59,576 nucleotides of DNA. Origin: Flavipsychrobacter sp. (GTDB lineage Bacteria; Bacteroidota; Bacteroidia; Chitinophagales; Chitinophagaceae). The notes under the pieces were generated by a model. That model did no database searches. It worked only from the letters and a program-made list of their open reading frames with translations, and had not been told where the DNA came from. The stretch is from contig JAOQAP010000229.1 in the NCBI GenBank assembly GCA_025963465.1, positions 1-59,576 of the forward strand, given 5' to 3'. Positions 27,510 to 37,022 of this stretch are shown here, piece after piece. The stretch's first letter is position 1. Each line of letters starts with the position of its first letter. Made by a program: the position numbers and the translations under genes.

Positions 27510-28199
27510 ATGAAACGGATAACACTTATAGCTTTTCTGTCTTTTATAGCCATGCAGGGCTTTGCTCAAAAAAAAACCATTTTTGGTTTATATGGCGGTG
27601 GCGGCCTTGGCACAACATATAATTATAATGTTGCCATCTCCGGTGGCCTTGATTTCATCAAGGTTTATTCCACACATGCCGGCATAGGTGCGAACCTGTT
27701 TTACCAGACATATGGCCTGTATTACGATAATGAAGCGTATGGTGCAAAAGGCGGCGGCGGCAATGCCGGTGTGCAGTTGCTTAATCAGAGTTCTTATGTT
27801 TTCCTCTGTCCTAAATTTGACTACGGCATAGGCAGGAACCAGGGGGTGCATTTTTACGTAAATGCAGGTGTTGGTTTCAACATGGGCGGAACAGAAGAGC
27901 TACGCAAATGGGACAAAGGCTTCGGGGCAGGCTTAGGCAACTACGATAGTACTATTGTTACCACGACTAATATTACGAAGATGCTGCTGCGTGTAGGTAC
28001 CGGCTTCACAGAATACTTCCGTACGGGCAAGCACTGGTGCTTTACAGTAACAGAAGACTTCGGCTTTATTGGACAGAACCTGAGCAGCTCAAGTGATTAT
28101 CTCAATCCTTCGCGTACTGAATACTCGCCGCGCAGCCTGAGGCCTGCATATATTTCCCTGCAGATAGGTATCTCGCATTTAGGGTTTCATGAGGACTAG
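27510..28199 (+). CDS. Outer-membrane beta-barrel-like protein, first of a tandem pair
   Basis: 229 residues. Signal peptide (MKRITLIAFLSFIAMQGFA, then Q). The mature part is Gly/aromatic-rich with amphipathic strands (GLYGGGGLGTTYNYNV; GVHFYVNAGVGFNMGG), typical of small porin-family barrels. Its N-terminus starts MKRI like its downstream neighbour, and both follow the same strand layout, so they look like diverged paralogues. Position ten bases after the dehydrogenase gene may be incidental. The function is unknown. Confidence 0.75.
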   Translation: MKRITLIAFLSFIAMQGFAQKKTIFGLYGGGGLGTTYNYNVAISGGLDFIKVYSTHAGIGANLFYQTYGLYYDNEAYGAKGGGGNAGVQLLNQSSYVFLCPKFDYGIGRNQGVHFYVNAGVGFNMGGTEELRKWDKGFGAGLGNYDSTIVTTTNITKMLLRVGTGFTEYFRTGKHWCFTVTEDFGFIGQNLSSSSDYLNPSRTEYSPRSLRPAYISLQIGISHLGFHED

Positions 28200-28220
28200 T
28201 TATTAGCACCTGATCCAATT

Positions 28221-28871
28221 ATGAAAAGGATAGCCCTTGCCTTTGTTTTTTCACTCATCGCTCATCATTCCTTTTCACAAGGTATGTATGGTGTTGAGGT
28301 GGGCCTGGGCAAGGCCATGTCTTACAAGGCCGATTTTACTCCGCGACTGGAGGGATTCCTGATGAAAGCTGTGGGCCGTCATGTGCAGGTAGGCGGTGCA
28401 TTAGCATTCGAGCGATATTCTTTTCTCTACGGTACCGGCATCACTGCCGACAATGGTGTGCCGGGAGATATACTCTACATAAAACAAAAAAGCACCTATA
28501 CTTACTTTCTTCCTAAGATAGACGTGGGCTTTGGCTACAGGCAATATATTCATGCAGGAGCTTCTGCAGGTGCCGGTATATTTACATCCGGCAGCCAGGT
28601 CACGAACAAAATAGATCCTTTCCCTACACCCGGTGTTCCCGGTTATGTCGCAGATCACACTACTACCAACAACATACCTACATTCATGTTCAGGTATGGT
28701 ATGAGTATATCGGAGCGTATTCCTACAAAGGGATTTTTTAACGTGGTCCTATCACAGCAGTTCGGCCACCTCACAAAGAGTTTTTACACTACCCCGGACC
28801 TGCGCACTAATTACTTTGTATTTTCAGTGGGTATCATGCACAATTACAACCAGGTACTGGTTGAGTATTAA
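28221..28871 (+). CDS. Outer-membrane beta-barrel-like protein, second of a tandem pair
   Basis: 216 residues with a signal peptide (MKRIALAFVFSLIAHHSFS, then Q). Strands such as VQVGGALAFERYSFLYG, YFLPKIDVGFGYRQYIHAG and the closing NYFVFSVGIMHNYNQVLVEY support a small beta-barrel. Its MKRI start, signal and strand pattern parallel the preceding gene, suggesting duplication. It ends 13 bases before the stop of a convergent gene, with no hairpin between. Confidence 0.75.
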   Translation: MKRIALAFVFSLIAHHSFSQGMYGVEVGLGKAMSYKADFTPRLEGFLMKAVGRHVQVGGALAFERYSFLYGTGITADNGVPGDILYIKQKSTYTYFLPKIDVGFGYRQYIHAGASAGAGIFTSGSQVTNKIDPFPTPGVPGYVADHTTTNNIPTFMFRYGMSISERIPTKGFFNVVLSQQFGHLTKSFYTTPDLRTNYFVFSVGIMHNYNQVLVEY

Positions 28872-28884
28872 TAACCTGTTTCTC

Positions 28885-30714
28885 TTACTGTATGTGATAG
28901 TAGGCAAAGCTACTACCGCTTGTATCTGTAAGCGTATTCAGGAAAGCAACGATATCTTTCATTTCCTTTTTGGTCAGGTTTAATTTGTCTGCCGGTAGGG
29001 TTTGTGTGTTCAGGGTTATTCCTCTTCCTGCCCCGCCTCCATCATTATAAAAGCTGACAACATCGTCCAGCGTCTTAAAAACGCCATTGTGCATATAGGG
29101 GGCAGTAAGTGCCGCATTGCGCACGGTCGATGTTTTGAAGGCATGCTTATGCAGGGATACAAGTGTATACTTTGCTTTTCCGGGGTCTTCATCAAGAATT
29201 GACTTTGCCTGATCTGTAGCAGGCACCGCCAGTATCTCCGATTCTGTCTCCTGGTATAGTGGTGGCGTCAGACCATTGAATACAGGAGCATAATGACAGG
29301 TGCCGCACTTAGCCTTTCCCATGAACAGGTTGAACCCGTTCTTTTCATCGGCTGTAAAGCTGTCTGTTTCATGGCGCATGTATTGGTCAAAACGGGAATT
29401 GAGGCTGATAAGCGAACGAACATAACTGGATATGGCATTGGCAATATTGTAATGGGAGATAGGTGTTTTATCTTCAGGATATGCTTTTTGAAATGCCGCA
29501 TTGTATTCCTTGTCGGCGGTCAATCGCGGTACGCTGCTTTCCAGCGACCCGTTCATTTCATCTGTATTATGCACCACAGCACTTAGCTGGTTCTCTAAAG
29601 TTTCTGTTCTTGAATCATAGAACTGCCGCGTTTGCAGGGCAACATTCCATAGGGTAGGCGTATTGCGCAGCAATAGTTTATTGCCGCTCATATTGGTTGC
29701 TTTCGGCAGCCCGTCAGTAAACCCTTTTTGTGCCTGGTGGCATGAGGCGCAGCTACGGCTGCCGTCGCCTGATAGCCGGGTATCGTAGAACAATCGCTTA
29801 CCAAGTTCTACCCTGTCTTGTGTGATACTATATTTTTTATCAGGGGAAAAAAAGGCCAGGTTCATGATGTCCTGTGCAAAGAGGTTCTTTGCATCGGCGT
29901 TCAGCGGATTGAGCTCACTGTAATTTATAACGCCCAGTTTCTTGCTGCACAGCATCAGCCATTCAGAAAGTTTGTTCACATGTTCCCTTATGAAGAACAT
30001 CCGGTCAAAAGTATTGAAGTTGTTGTGCTTGCTTAGGTATTCGTCAGCATTTCTAAACAGCGTATCACCTCTTTTCCAAAGCGAGGTGTCAATATCCTTT
30101 TTGTAAAAACCTGTTACGGTATGTATAGCAGTAAGCACAACTCTTGTTTCAGGTAGTGCATGAAAAGATTGCGGTACATCGAATCCGGTAATACCCATTG
30201 AAATAATACGGTACATGCCTAACCGCGCTCCCTGCCATATCTTATCATCCCTGAAATAATATATACGGTCAGGGTCATTCCTGAACCGCTCCATGTTTTT
30301 AATAAGAACAGCGATCTCTTTATTGAGCTTTTGCCTGTCCATTGCATTGGCATACAATACGGCTTCAATTACCTGGAATCCGTGAGGCTTCAGTGAGTCG
30401 CCGGGGTTCTCTTCTTCTATTTTCAGCAGGTCGGGCCCGTTGAGCAGCCGTGCTCTGAACGGTTCAAACACATCTACGAGGAATTCTACCTTTTTATAGG
30501 CGTTCCTGCACGTAAAGAAGGCAGCAGTAAGCGCCTCTTTATTTGCGTTGCCCTTACTTATCGCCTGGAACTGACGCAAATCGCCAAGCAGTTTATCCAG
30601 TTGTTTGTCATAATAACCGGCCACCTCCTGTTTGTGGGTCAGGCTGTTGGTAAATGATAAACAAAAGATCATAACACTGGTTACAGATATAATAACCCAC
30701 TTGGTCGGTCGCAT
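28885..30714 (-). CDS. Di-haem cytochrome c peroxidase (MauG/CcpA type) with extra N-terminal domain
   Basis: 609 residues from the ATG. Signal anchor or signal peptide near 7-25. An N-terminal helical domain of about 260 residues precedes the peroxidase part and is not part of classical CCPs. Two haem-binding CxxCH motifs are visible: CASCH (about 322-326) and CGTCH (about 470-474), each followed by the expected family sequence (QKGFTDG; RNAALTAPYMHNG). It is a periplasmic enzyme reducing hydrogen peroxide with electrons from cytochromes, or a MauG-like oxidant. A variant -7 box TAAGTTCG (complement of 30734-30741) sits 19 bases before the start. Confidence 0.9.
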   Translation of the reverse strand: MRPTKWVIISVTSVMIFCLSFTNSLTHKQEVAGYYDKQLDKLLGDLRQFQAISKGNANKEALTAAFFTCRNAYKKVEFLVDVFEPFRARLLNGPDLLKIEEENPGDSLKPHGFQVIEAVLYANAMDRQKLNKEIAVLIKNMERFRNDPDRIYYFRDDKIWQGARLGMYRIISMGITGFDVPQSFHALPETRVVLTAIHTVTGFYKKDIDTSLWKRGDTLFRNADEYLSKHNNFNTFDRMFFIREHVNKLSEWLMLCSKKLGVINYSELNPLNADAKNLFAQDIMNLAFFSPDKKYSITQDRVELGKRLFYDTRLSGDGSRSCASCHQAQKGFTDGLPKATNMSGNKLLLRNTPTLWNVALQTRQFYDSRTETLENQLSAVVHNTDEMNGSLESSVPRLTADKEYNAAFQKAYPEDKTPISHYNIANAISSYVRSLISLNSRFDQYMRHETDSFTADEKNGFNLFMGKAKCGTCHYAPVFNGLTPPLYQETESEILAVPATDQAKSILDEDPGKAKYTLVSLHKHAFKTSTVRNAALTAPYMHNGVFKTLDDVVSFYNDGGGAGRGITLNTQTLPADKLNLTKKEMKDIVAFLNTLTDTSGSSFAYYHIQ

Positions 30715-30881
30715 CACGAAAATGTTTCAACTGCGAACTTAGAATTATTAATGGCAGGAAACACAGCGATAACAGTAATTTAATATTGGCAACAATTGCA
30801 TAATGATTTGGTAATAATGCAATGCCTTTCCGTAATAGTATGGTAACATACTACTGCGACATTTGCTCCAAATTATTAAAA

Positions 30882-33800
30882 ATGAAACAAAGATTTCTAC
30901 ACATCGTTACAACACTTGTTCTGTTGTTAATAGCCCAGGCAGGCAATGCCCAGACGACCATATTGGATTATGGTACTTCCTGGAAGTACCTGGACAATGG
31001 TACTAATCAGGGTGCTGCCAGTACGTGGGCGGTTGCCGGATTCAGCGATGCCACATGGGTAAGTGACACTGGTTGGTTTGGCTATGGAGACACTTGGATC
31101 ACCAAGCTGGTGAACGCATGTGGAACTGTTGTTGCCAGTCCTTCATGCACCAATAAATATATAACTACCTACTTCCGTAAGGTGGTAAATATACCAAGCA
31201 CATCTATCTACGACTCGGTTACGATCAACGTAAAGCGTGATGATGGAGTGGTGGTGTATGTCAATGGTGTAGAAGTAATGAGAGATGTTAACCTTCCTTC
31301 AGGTACTATGACCTACACTACTACTGCAACTACTGCTCTTGGCGGTGTAGATGAGTATACACCAATAACAAAACGTATACCTATTTCTTACTTTACCAAT
31401 GGAAATAACACAATAGCTGTAGAATTGCACCAGCAGTCAGGTACCAGCTCAGACCTTGGTTTTAACATGCAGATGATCGCTACGCCATCACTTACAATAT
31501 TTGATTATGGCGATGCATGGAAATATTTTACCACAGCTACAGACCAGGGTACGCCATGGCGTATGGTTGGTTTTGCTGACGGATCATGGGGTACAGGTAC
31601 AGGTCATATAGGTTTTGGTGAAACGTGGACAACCACCTGCATACCTGCAGGTCCTACAGGTTGTGCTGTTTGCCCGGCCGTTCCCGGCTCATGTGTAAAG
31701 TATAACACTACGTATTTCAGAAAGGTTGTTAATATCTCTTCGGTTGCAGTGTACGACTCTATTAAGTTCTCAGTGTTCAGGGATGATGGTATAGTAATGT
31801 ATGTAAATGGAAATGAGGTGTGGAGAGACAACTTGCCTGCAGGTGCTGCAGGCACTATGACCTACGGTGTTACAGCGCCAAATAACATTAATGGCACAAC
31901 GGGTATTTATGCAGAGTCGCTTGCGGTTTCACAGAGTATTCCTATCTCAGCATTTGTTAATGGTGCTAATACCATTGCTGTTGAAGTGCACCAGAACTCT
32001 TCAACAAGCTCAGATCTTGACTTTAATGTAAAGATGGTAGGTATACCACACGTTACTGCCCCACCTGCTGTTCCTGTTACATTATCCCAGGGCCCTTACC
32101 TGCAGATGGGTAACAAAACCGCTGTGAGTGTGCGATGGAGAACAAACATTGCTTCAAAATCAAAAGTCGAAGTAGGAAACGTAGCTGGCACCTACCCGAT
32201 CGTTGTGAATGATAATGTATTGAAGACAGAACATGAGATACGCGTTACCGGTCTTACCCCTGATACTAAATATTACTACCGTATTGGTACTGATACATCT
32301 GTTACCCAGGGCGATACCAGCAACTTCTTTGTTACTGCTCCGCCGGACAATTCCACAAGGAAAGTAACCATTGCTGCATTTGGGGATTGCGGCCGTAATG
32401 ACAATAACTACCAGGCAGGTGCGTTATCTGCTTACCAGAACTACCTGGCCGGTAAGGGTATGAAAGCAGCAGACCTTATGCTTATTGTAGGTGATAACGC
32501 ATATGATGCAGGTACTGATGCTGAGTTCTCAAACAATTTCTTTAGCAGGTATAGCGGCAATATATTGAAGAACCATATGCTGTTCCCTGCTCCGGGTAAC
32601 CACGATTATGCTAACGCATCTGCAAGGCAGGTAGATCATAATATGCCGTATTATAACCTGTTCAGCCTTCCTTCTGCTGCAGAATGTGGCGGGGTAGCAT
32701 CAGGCACAGAGGCTTATTATTCTTACGATTGGGGTAATGTCCATATCCTGTCTCTCGACTCTTATGGAGATGAAGATGCAGGTACCACACGTCTGTACGA
32801 TACATTAGGTGCACAGGTAAAGTGGATAAAGAATGACCTTGCTGCAAATAATAAAAAATGGGTGATCGCATACTTCCACCACCCTCCGTATACAATGGGT
32901 AGCCATACATCAGATGGCGAAGCTGAACTGGTGAATATCCGCCAGAACTTTATCCGCATACTGGAGCGTTATGGTGTTGATATGGTTATCTGCGGTCATA
33001 GCCATGATTATGAGCGTTCTTACCTGCTGAAGGGCCACTATGGTTCAGAAGCGTCATTTAATAAGGCTGCGCATACTACAGATACTTCCAGCGCAAAATA
33101 TAATGGCAGTACTAACTCTTGCCCTTATACTGTTCCGTCAGGCCATGTAAACCACGGAACTGTATACGTAGTTTCCGGTTCTGCAGGTGCCAATGGCGGT
33201 ACGCAGGGCGGATACCCGCACAACGCGCTTCCGTTTGCTGTAAATGATGGCGGTATGTTTTATATGGAGATCCAGGATAATCGTCTTGATGCGAAATTCC
33301 TGCGCAGGGATAATACTGTGTTTGATCAGTTTACTATCATGAAAGATACTAAGGTGAAAGATACAATAAAGGTATTCCCTTCTACAGCCGTAAATCTTTC
33401 TGCAAGCTGGCTGGGTGCCTACACATGGACTAATGGCGCCACCACACGCTCTGTCACTGTAACAGCGCCATTGACAGATACTACAGTTATTGTTAAGGAT
33501 AGCGTTACTAAAACATGTCTTACAGACCAGCATTTTATCAATGTATTGTGTACTACTCCTGCATTCACTACATGTCCGTCTAATATTACAACAACAGGTT
33601 GCAATGCTACAGTTACTTATAATGTAGCTGATACAGGTACTGCAACTCCTGCACTCACCTATACATTTACCGGCGCTACTACAGGCACTGGCATTGGTAC
33701 GGGCAGCGGCAGCTTATTCAACACAGGCGTTACAAACGTTAAGATCACAGCAACCAATGCATGCGGCAGTGTTAATTGCAACTTCACGGTTACCGTAGGT

Positions 33801-36800
33801 CCGTTACCAACAGTGCCAACTGTATCCGGCGGTGGTACTTATTGTGACAATGCGATGCTTACAGCATCTAATGGTTCAGATGGTACTATATACTTCCAGG
33901 GCTTTACGTCTGGTGGCACATCTACTACTGATCCCGGTACATCAGCTATTGTAACTGCTACGGGCACGTATACCTACTATTTCCGTGCAATGTCATCAGC
34001 GGGTTGCTGGGGTCCGGAGGGTAGTGCCACCGTTACTATCAATCCATTGCCTGCTCCTGTCAATGTAAGTGGCGCCGGTGCATTCTGCAGCAGCGGTACT
34101 ATCACAGCATCAGGTGGTGCAGGTGGCAGCATTTATTTCCAGGGTACAACTTCGGGCGGCACAGCTATTACCTCTCCTACAGTGTCGGCACAGGTGAGCA
34201 GCACCGGTACCTATTACTTTAGGTCAAGGTCTGCTTACGGTTGCTGGAGCCAGGAAGGCTCTGCTAATGTATTCATTTACGGCGTACCTGCTGCAGTTAC
34301 TGTTTCAGGTGCCGGTACATTCTGTAACAATACAACGATCACTGCAGCTAACGGCGGCAGCGGGATCATCTATTTCCAGGGCAATAATTCAGGCGGCACA
34401 TCTACAGCTGCTCCGCTCACCTCATTGAGCGTCACCTCATCAGGCACCTATTATTTCAGGGCCCGTTCTGTTTCAGGTTGCTGGGGTCCTGAGGGTAATG
34501 CTGTTGTGGTAATAAAACCATTGCCTCCTGTGCACAGCATTACAGGCGGCGGTCACTACTGTTCAGGTGATGGTGGTGTTCATATCGGTCTCAACACTTC
34601 CGATACCGGTTTCAGTTACCAGTTAGTATATGGCACTACACCTGCAGGTAGCATAGTTGCAGGTACAGGCAGTGCTATTGATCTGGGCATGCAGACAGGC
34701 GCAGGTGCTTATTCAGTGATCGCAATAAACAATACAACATCATGTACTGCTAACATGACAGGCAGTGCATCAGTAAATATCGAGCCGTTACCTACAGACT
34801 ATACAGTTACCGGCACAGGTAGCTACTGCGCAGGCGGTGCTGGCTTGCACATTGGTCTGAGCGGTTCTAACACAGACGTTACTTACCAGTTATACAAGGG
34901 TTTAACAACCGTTGGTGTACCACAGCCCGGTATGAGTGCTGCTCTTGATTTTGGCGCACAAACAACGGCAGGCACTTACACAGTTGTTGCTAAGAATACA
35001 ACGACCTTATGTAAGCTGACTATGACTACATCTGCTACAGTTTCTATTAATGCATTGCCTGTTGCTCAAACGATAACAGGTGGTGGTAGTTACTGCGCAG
35101 ACGATACAGGAGTACATATATTCCTTGGTGGTTCAGAATCTACGGCTATATATCGTTTATATAAAGGCACTTCTTTAGTGGGTGGACCATTCACAGGCAC
35201 GAGCTCCGCACTTGATCTGGGTAAGTACACGGCATCTGGTGCATATTATGTAACCGCGGTGAATCCTGCAACTACGTGTACCAATAACATGTTGTCGTTT
35301 GTTACAGTATCTGTTAATCCGCTACCTGCAGCACATACCGTAACAGGTGGTGGTAATTATTGTGCAGGTGGCACAGGAGTTCATATCGGATTGAACGGTT
35401 CAGAAACACGTAACCGTTACCAGCTATACAATGGTATTGCCTCGGTTGGTGCAGCTGTAAAAGGCAACAATTCAACATTAGACTTCGGTGCGCTTACAGC
35501 AGCGGGTAACTACTCTGTTGTTGCTACAGATACAATAACTGCTTGTACCAGCGATATGGCAGGTATGGAGTCTATAACGATCAATCCTTTACCGGCTGTT
35601 TACCCGGTTACAGGTGGTGGTGCTTATTGTGCATCAGGCAGCGGTGTTCACGTTAAGCTTGGTGGATCAGAAGCAGGTATCAGGTACCAGCTTTACAATG
35701 GTGTTGCCGCCGTAGGTACTCCCGTTACAGGTACATCCTCTTTAATTGACTTCGGTTCACAAAAAACAGCAGGCACATACACTGTCATTGCCTCCGATAT
35801 ATTTACCGCTTGTACGCAGAATATGATGGGTGCGGTATCTGTATCTGTCAATCCTTTACCTGCAGTATTTGTTACAAAGGGTGGTGGTAGTTTCTGTGCA
35901 GATGGTGCCGGTGTATCATTAGGACTGTCCGGCTCACAGTTGGGTATGAGCTATCAGCTATACAATACCGGCGTACTGACTGGCAGCAAACTAAAAGGTA
36001 CGGGCGCTGCGCTTGACCTTGGCCTTAACAAGGCTTCTGGCAATTACAGCATGGTCGCTAAAGACACGGTTACTGGCTGTGCCATCAATATGAAGGATAC
36101 AGTTGTTATTACAGCAATACCTGTAGTGATACCATCTATCTATACGTCATCTGCAAAAGGCAATCATGTATGTAGCGGAGAGCTGGTAATGTTTGATACA
36201 AAACCATTTAACGAAGGTTCAACCCCTATGTACAAGTGGACAGTAAATGGTACCGATCAGGCTGTATCTAAGAGTACGTTCCTGTTAACGCCTAAGAACG
36301 GAGATGTGATAAAAGCAACCCTCACCAGTGGTGCAACATGCGCTACACCAAGAACAGTAAGCAGCAGCGTAACCATGAAAGTTGATGACATCATTTACCT
36401 ATCTGTTGCAGTTACTGCAAATCCTGCAGGTATCAGCGGCAAGGGCCAGAAAGTTACAGTTACTGCGACTCCGGCAAATGCAGGTGATGCTGCTACTTAC
36501 CAGTGGTATGTAAACAGTACAATAGTACCGGGCGCTACTTCCGCTGCATATGTAACCACAGGTTTGTCTGTAGATGACTCGGTGACCTGTATCGTTACGC
36601 GTGGCGATGCATGTGCAAAGTATGCATCCGGCTTCGTAGTGGTAAGGTCTCGTACATTGAATGTGAATGAAATGACGGCAGCTGGCAACATCACTGTATC
36701 GCCAAACCCTAACAAAGGAACATTCAATGTTCGCGGTTCATTAAGTACAACTAACGATGAGCAGGTGGCTTTGGAAATAACAGACATGCTGGGCCGTGTT

Positions 36801-36941
36801 ATATATAAAAACACAACAATGGCCCCGGGTGGAAATATTAACGAGCAGTTACAGGTGAGCAACGTAGCTCCGGGTATATACCTGCTGAGTGTAAGGTCTG
36901 CCGGTGAGCACAATGTGTTCCACCTGGTTATCGAACAATAG
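30882..36941 (+). CDS. Giant T9SS-secreted metallophosphatase with repeat arrays
   Basis: 2,019 residues; signal peptide ends GNA, then Q, so ATG 30882 was chosen over a start 60 bases upstream that would precede it. Order: two homologous beta-sandwich modules (about 25-203 and 204-392; both begin DYGxxWKY and contain RDDGxVxYVNGxEV); a fibronectin-like purple-acid-phosphatase N-domain (398-490); a calcineurin-like metallophosphatase domain (about 495-810) with GDCG, GDNAYD, GNHDY, FHHPPY and GHSHDYE metal motifs; an HYR-like domain (890-975); three repeats with IYFQG and CWGPEG signatures; six YCAGGTG-type repeats of about 88 residues; Ig-like modules; and a T9SS sorting domain (VSPNPNKGTFNV). 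It likely releases phosphate from esters outside the cell. Confidence 0.9.
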   Translation: MKQRFLHIVTTLVLLLIAQAGNAQTTILDYGTSWKYLDNGTNQGAASTWAVAGFSDATWVSDTGWFGYGDTWITKLVNACGTVVASPSCTNKYITTYFRKVVNIPSTSIYDSVTINVKRDDGVVVYVNGVEVMRDVNLPSGTMTYTTTATTALGGVDEYTPITKRIPISYFTNGNNTIAVELHQQSGTSSDLGFNMQMIATPSLTIFDYGDAWKYFTTATDQGTPWRMVGFADGSWGTGTGHIGFGETWTTTCIPAGPTGCAVCPAVPGSCVKYNTTYFRKVVNISSVAVYDSIKFSVFRDDGIVMYVNGNEVWRDNLPAGAAGTMTYGVTAPNNINGTTGIYAESLAVSQSIPISAFVNGANTIAVEVHQNSSTSSDLDFNVKMVGIPHVTAPPAVPVTLSQGPYLQMGNKTAVSVRWRTNIASKSKVEVGNVAGTYPIVVNDNVLKTEHEIRVTGLTPDTKYYYRIGTDTSVTQGDTSNFFVTAPPDNSTRKVTIAAFGDCGRNDNNYQAGALSAYQNYLAGKGMKAADLMLIVGDNAYDAGTDAEFSNNFFSRYSGNILKNHMLFPAPGNHDYANASARQVDHNMPYYNLFSLPSAAECGGVASGTEAYYSYDWGNVHILSLDSYGDEDAGTTRLYDTLGAQVKWIKNDLAANNKKWVIAYFHHPPYTMGSHTSDGEAELVNIRQNFIRILERYGVDMVICGHSHDYERSYLLKGHYGSEASFNKAAHTTDTSSAKYNGSTNSCPYTVPSGHVNHGTVYVVSGSAGANGGTQGGYPHNALPFAVNDGGMFYMEIQDNRLDAKFLRRDNTVFDQFTIMKDTKVKDTIKVFPSTAVNLSASWLGAYTWTNGATTRSVTVTAPLTDTTVIVKDSVTKTCLTDQHFINVLCTTPAFTTCPSNITTTGCNATVTYNVADTGTATPALTYTFTGATTGTGIGTGSGSLFNTGVTNVKITATNACGSVNCNFTVTVGPLPTVPTVSGGGTYCDNAMLTASNGSDGTIYFQGFTSGGTSTTDPGTSAIVTATGTYTYYFRAMSSAGCWGPEGSATVTINPLPAPVNVSGAGAFCSSGTITASGGAGGSIYFQGTTSGGTAITSPTVSAQVSSTGTYYFRSRSAYGCWSQEGSANVFIYGVPAAVTVSGAGTFCNNTTITAANGGSGIIYFQGNNSGGTSTAAPLTSLSVTSSGTYYFRARSVSGCWGPEGNAVVVIKPLPPVHSITGGGHYCSGDGGVHIGLNTSDTGFSYQLVYGTTPAGSIVAGTGSAIDLGMQTGAGAYSVIAINNTTSCTANMTGSASVNIEPLPTDYTVTGTGSYCAGGAGLHIGLSGSNTDVTYQLYKGLTTVGVPQPGMSAALDFGAQTTAGTYTVVAKNTTTLCKLTMTTSATVSINALPVAQTITGGGSYCADDTGVHIFLGGSESTAIYRLYKGTSLVGGPFTGTSSALDLGKYTASGAYYVTAVNPATTCTNNMLSFVTVSVNPLPAAHTVTGGGNYCAGGTGVHIGLNGSETRNRYQLYNGIASVGAAVKGNNSTLDFGALTAAGNYSVVATDTITACTSDMAGMESITINPLPAVYPVTGGGAYCASGSGVHVKLGGSEAGIRYQLYNGVAAVGTPVTGTSSLIDFGSQKTAGTYTVIASDIFTACTQNMMGAVSVSVNPLPAVFVTKGGGSFCADGAGVSLGLSGSQLGMSYQLYNTGVLTGSKLKGTGAALDLGLNKASGNYSMVAKDTVTGCAINMKDTVVITAIPVVIPSIYTSSAKGNHVCSGELVMFDTKPFNEGSTPMYKWTVNGTDQAVSKSTFLLTPKNGDVIKATLTSGATCATPRTVSSSVTMKVDDIIYLSVAVTANPAGISGKGQKVTVTATPANAGDAATYQWYVNSTIVPGATSAAYVTTGLSVDDSVTCIVTRGDACAKYASGFVVVRSRTLNVNEMTAAGNITVSPNPNKGTFNVRGSLSTTNDEQVALEITDMLGRVIYKNTTMAPGGNINEQLQVSNVAPGIYLLSVRSAGEHNVFHLVIEQ
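33817..34529 (+). repeat. Three IYFQG/CWGPEG repeats
   Basis: Three consecutive units of about 78 residues (each SGxGxFC, then IYFQGxxSGGT, then SGTYYFRxRS, then GCWxxEG) in the phosphatase protein. They are closely related to one another at protein level. Confidence 0.85.
34530..36120 (+). repeat. Six YCAGGTG-type repeats
   Basis: Six units of about 88 residues with the pattern TGGGxYCAGGxGVHIxLxGSxxxxxYQLY, then ALDFG, AGTYxVxA and a closing VNPLPA linker. A single unit of the same type is found in the other giant T9SS protein at about 7561-7815. Confidence 0.88.
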
Positions 36942-36961
36942 GGGTTTTTTTAATAAAAGGC

Positions 36962-36992
36962 AAAAGGGGCGGTGTTCAACACTGCCCCTTTT
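36962..36992 (+). terminator. Terminator of the giant phosphatase gene
   Basis: Fourteen-bp stem (AAAAGGGGCGGTGT pairing with its complement) and a three-base loop, followed by a T-run, 20 bases after the stop. Confidence 0.85.
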
Positions 36993-36996
36993 CTGT

Positions 36997-37004
36997 TAAC
37001 TTTG
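36997..37004 (+). promoter_or_regulatory. -7 box TAACTTTG of the lpxH gene
   Basis: Exact TAnnTTTG match immediately after the terminator of the previous gene and 18 bases before the ATG at 37023. Confidence 0.6.
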
Positions 37005-37022
37005 CAGCCACCTCATTCTTGC

